Shown here: positions 61,155-64,000 of the stretch, piece after piece | How positions within the stretch are numbered: position 1 is the first letter of the stretch | How the letters are laid out: each line of letters opens with the position of its first letter | From: Gnetum montanum | Lineage: Eukaryota > Streptophyta > Gnetopsida > Gnetales > Gnetaceae | DNA length: 64,000 bases | Assembly (NCBI GenBank): GCA_015680685.1 | Contig: MNCI01003443.1 | Span: 118,381 to 182,380 of the forward strand | Direction: 5' to 3' | Notes under the pieces: generated by a model | Databases searched by the model: none | What the model was told of the DNA's origin: nothing | Seen by the model: only the letters and a program-made list of their open reading frames with translations | Translations under genes and position numbers: made by a program

Positions 61155-62048
61155 TTGACATCTGGAGGAGTGGCCCAAGAGACATCAACAAAGAACTAAA
61201 AAACACCATAGTAGGCCTTGGACCAACATCACTTTTATATACTTAGTTAGATGTTGTTTCACCATGCTCAAGGGTGCTATGGATAGTAGTATGCTGGGAG
61301 TAAAATGGTGTGGGTAATGTGCTAGGGAATAATAGGGGGATGAAGTGCAAATAGTGTGTCATGATGCAACATGTGGAGTCAGCATGATTGATTGTGACCA
61401 TGGCACTAGGGTGGCTTACCTCTAAAAAACATTAACCTCTTGTTAGAGTGCTCATTAGAGCATCAAGGTGGATCCAGAACCTGACTAGTTGCAACATTGT
61501 AGCTCTATCAGTTTGCTTAGAGACATGCCTTTTCCCCTTTGTTCTTTTTTGCTTATTTTTTCTTTACTTTTGTTGCTTTTATTTTACTTTCTTGCTATGA
61601 GGTAAACCCTCTTTGGGTCCTGCACTTTGCTTTGATGCTTGCGAAATTGCATTACATCTATGGAATAGGTGTTTTCTCCTTGGCATGACTTGTATTACAT
61701 GTACCTGAGCTTTTACCAACTAACAAAGGCTTCCCACAAGATAAATTATGTTATTTCTACCTTGGATTTTATAGTTTGGCTTGCAAAGGATGCCATATGA
61801 TCATGGGGGTTTATAGTCTTGACTATGCAGGGGAGTGCAAGGGTATTGGGGCATAAGGAGGGGTGTAGGACATAACAGGGTAGTAGGGATGTGCACTCTT
61901 GAGAGACTGGACTAGTCCAATCATGTACATTAGAGCGATGTGGTGACTTGTCACTATGATGAGATGTGTCCTTGCACAACGACCTAGATCTTCATCTTGC
62001 AAACAAAACTTTGAGAAGACAAGAAAACCACAAAACATGCAATGTAAA
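61155..62048 (-). other. 3' region of element F, part without repeats
   Basis: No coding signal I trust. It corresponds by position to the 3' non-coding region of C. Confidence 0.5.
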
Positions 62049-62652
62049 TAAAATGTTAGGGGTGATGATGCTGCAACTACTCCAAAGACCAAATCAGTGG
62101 CAAGTGTTTGGAATTCTAGCAAAAATTCTTGTGGGCAATAACGCTGTAAATGCTCCAAAGGCTACATTGATGGTAAATTCTCAAAAAACTAGAAAATTGA
62201 TGAGAGGCAATGATGTTGCAGGTTCTTAAGAGGCTATGCCAATGGTAACTGTTTAGGAAGTTAGTGCAATGTTGGGGGATGATGATGATGTTAATGCTTC
62301 AAAGGTTGCACTGGTAATAGGAGCCTAAAAAACTAGCAAAATGGCCAAGGGCCATAATGTAGCAAATGCTCCAAAGCCCAAGAAATGGCAAAAGCTTGAA
62401 AAACTAGCAAAATGTTAGGGGGGCCATGATGTTGTAACTACTCCAAAGAATAAGCTAATGGCTAGGAGCTTGAAGCACCAACAAAATGCCCAAAGGTGGT
62501 AGTATTGCTAGTGTTTCCTAGAGGTGGTGGTGCTACAAGTACCCCAAAGGGCACACCAATGATGGGGGCTTCAGAAGATCAATAGATTGCTAGGGGGTGG
62601 TAATGTTGCAAATGTTCCAAAGGTCTCTCCCAATGATAGGAATTCCATTATA
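62049..62652 (-). repeat. About 72-bp tandem repeat in element F
   Basis: About eight units, each starting AAAATG or similar, then a GGGG stretch, GATGTTGCAA, CTCCAAAG, CCAATGG and a CTAGC-like end. Unit lengths cluster near 71-74 bp with one longer unit. Not present in C. Confidence 0.8.
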
Positions 62653-62769
62653 AGACTACAATTTTCCTGCCCTACCCAAGAGATGTAGATAGATGAGGGG
62701 GGAGGGAGGCAAAGTGGGGAGGGTAGGTGGAGTTGGAAGTATTCTCATTCATTCGGTTGCAAAACTATG

Positions 62770-63115
62770 CATGGTAGATGAAGAACCTAGTTTAAGATCT
62801 TGGTAGACCATATGCTTTACTAGTTTAATGTCCTAGTAGACCATGAACCCCATTTAAGGTCTTGGCAGACCTTTGATGTGCTAGTTTATAGTCCTAGAAG
62901 ATTGCTACATGCTAGTTTAACATCATAGCAAATGTGTTGTTGTGTTAGTTTAATGTCATGACCCAAGGATGATCTGCGCCAATTTAATGTTGTAGTGGAT
63001 GATCTATTTTATTTTATAGTCATNCAATTTAATGTTGTAGTGGATGATCTATTTTATTTTATAGTCATAGCGAACTAACTATGCTAGTTTAACATCATAG
63101 TGGATGAATGCTTAC
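62770..63115 (-). repeat. Degenerate 30-40 bp tandem repeat in element F
   Basis: Units with TAGTTTAATGTCCTAGTAGA; in complement TCTACTAGGACATTAAACTA, the motif of the C repeats. The block includes a single N at 63024 flanked by an exact 44-bp duplication. Confidence 0.8.
63024..63024. other. Single N at an exact 44-bp duplication
   Basis: 62980-63023 is repeated exactly at 63025-63068 with one N between. This looks like an assembly or gap-fill join. Confidence 0.85.
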
Positions 63116-64000
63116 CTTGTTCCTATTGATTTGTGACATGCTAAGTGTAGTACATTTTTAGATAAAAATAGTTCATTGGATTGGCAAATTCGTTACCATA
63201 TTAATTAGCAAGATTGAATGCTCCATTGCCATAGGCCTTAGTTACCAAGAAAGGCCCTTCCAATTGGCTAAGAATTTATCCACGAGTTCATAAATGGCCT
63301 TGAGGACTAAGTCCCCTTTCTTGTTTGGGCATTGGTGCTAGTGGTGATGGTGCTTTTGCCTTTGCTTTTCTTGGTACCATTTGATGTGATTAAGCATTTG
63401 TATGCATTCTTCCTCTATTGAGTTGAGGTCTACAATCCTCAACTCATTATTCTAATCCCCATCAATGAAGTTTGAGGGAATCACCTAGAGTGATAGAACC
63501 TACAATTCAAGGGGAGAAATTGCTTTAGACCCATAGACAATACTATAAGGCATCTTAACTGTCATAATTTAACATGTTGCATGGTAGCCCTAGAGTGCAT
63601 AGACTAATTGCTCATTCCATTGTTGCTTGTTGTTGTTGAGCATTTTCTTTAGAAGGTTTATGATAACTTTGTTTGTAGCCTCCACTTGACCATTTTCCTG
63701 AGGATAGTACAATGATGAGAAGGAATGTTTAATGCTAAGGTGATCACAAAAGGCTTTGGTTTTAGCACTACTAAATTGTGGCCTATTATCTATGACTATG
63801 GTCATGGGTAAACCAAAATGGATCACTATGTTATCAAGCACAAATTTGCAAACCTGCTATGATGTTATCTTCCTAAGGGGAATAGCCTCAATCCATTTGG
63901 TGAAATATTTAGTTGTGTTTATGATAAAGCTATGCCTTATAGAGGACTTAGGAATTATAGGTTCAATGATGTCCAAACCCAAACGTTGGAATGAACACAT
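63116..64000 (-). pseudogene. Integrase of element F (partial)
   Basis: From the window edge: GLDIIEPIIPKSSIRHSFI (first catalytic aspartate), YFTKWIEAIPLRKIT, a TAG stop, then 63841-63590 with HFGLPMTIVIDNRPQFSS (second aspartate kept, G to R after DN), HSFSSLYYPQENGQVEATNK (catalytic glutamate kept) and NKQQWNEQLVYAL. The C-terminal part below 63590 (MPYSIVYGSKAISPLELQV, then IEEECIQMLNHIKWYQEKQR) is the usual Tat-type tail. All three catalytic residues are present, so this is the least damaged integrase of the window, but stops break it. Confidence 0.85.

Larger units (their letters stand above)
59379..64000 (-). mobile_element. Element F: Tat/Ogre-like LTR retrotransposon, runs off the window
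   Basis: Minus strand. 3' LTR 59379-61142, polypurine tract, a 2-kb 3' region with two tandem repeat blocks, then integrase to the window end. LTR ends and polypurine region match element C: in sense the junction reads CAAAGGGGCCAA then TGAAATACCACC (C: CAAAGAGGGGCTAA then TGAAACACCAC). Unlike C it has integrase, so it may be a relative with full pol. It lies inside element E. A possible left target arm is ATTCT (59374-59378). Confidence 0.8.

Noticed and set aside
61165-61195. A plus-strand polypurine tract and LTR start near 61190 (GACATCAACAAAG then AACACC)
   Set aside because: The complementary strand gives a much better match to the C junction, placing the LTR end of a minus element at 61142.
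61966-62229. 87-codon plus frame in the 72-bp array
   Set aside because: It runs antisense to element F and follows the repeat units; no protein family.
1-64000. tRNA or rRNA genes
   Set aside because: None seen by eye; only tRNA-complementary primer sites of the retroelements.

Overview
The window is nuclear DNA from a seed plant with a large, repeat-rich genome. One damaged host gene (ankyrin repeats plus a PGG domain, about 1.3-2.4 kb) sits among nested, decayed Ty3/gypsy LTR retrotransposons of the Athila and Tat/Ogre-like groups, plus a Helitron relic and a probable LINE endonuclease relic. I cannot name the species. There is no sign of bacterial, organellar or CRISPR content. Almost all element ORFs are broken, so most coding entries are pseudogenes.

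Layout. 1-142: end of an Athila-type LTR from an element to the left. About 1.27-2.43 kb: the host gene fragment (minus strand). 4088-12562: element A (minus), with both LTRs and a perfect 5-bp target duplication; it has gag and a long accessory ORF (aORF) but no pol. 12.6-16.4 kb: AT-rich DNA with an endonuclease-like relic and an orphan cluster of palindromic words. 16394-about 39302: element B (minus), an Athila copy with gag, protease, RT, RNase H, integrase and aORF. Its right (5') LTR is split by element C (29374-39249, plus), a Tat/Ogre-like element with gag and protease only. 40.0-42.3 kb: a Helitron Rep-helicase relic (minus), cut at 42354 by element D (42355-54176, plus), an Athila copy with all pol domains. 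D is cut inside its aORF by element E (54177-59378, minus, same family as B). E is cut by element F (59379 to the window end, minus, a relative of C with integrase).

How the parts fit. A, B and D keep a tRNA-Asp-type primer site, and A, B, D and E share LTRs of about 860-885 bp. All four Athila copies also share a post-pol region with the same order: T-rich tract, a hairpin whose paired bases covary between families, a cluster of palindromic words, a TATA box, and about 450-500 bp later the start of a 900-950 codon aORF. The palindromic words next to the internal TATA box are of the same family-specific type as those next to the TATA box in the LTR of that element. I take this as a second promoter for the aORF that evolves together with the LTR promoter. 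This and the covarying hairpin are the best candidates for undescribed biology here.

Boundaries and repeat periods come from reading and counting by eye. No alignment, database search or folding program was run.
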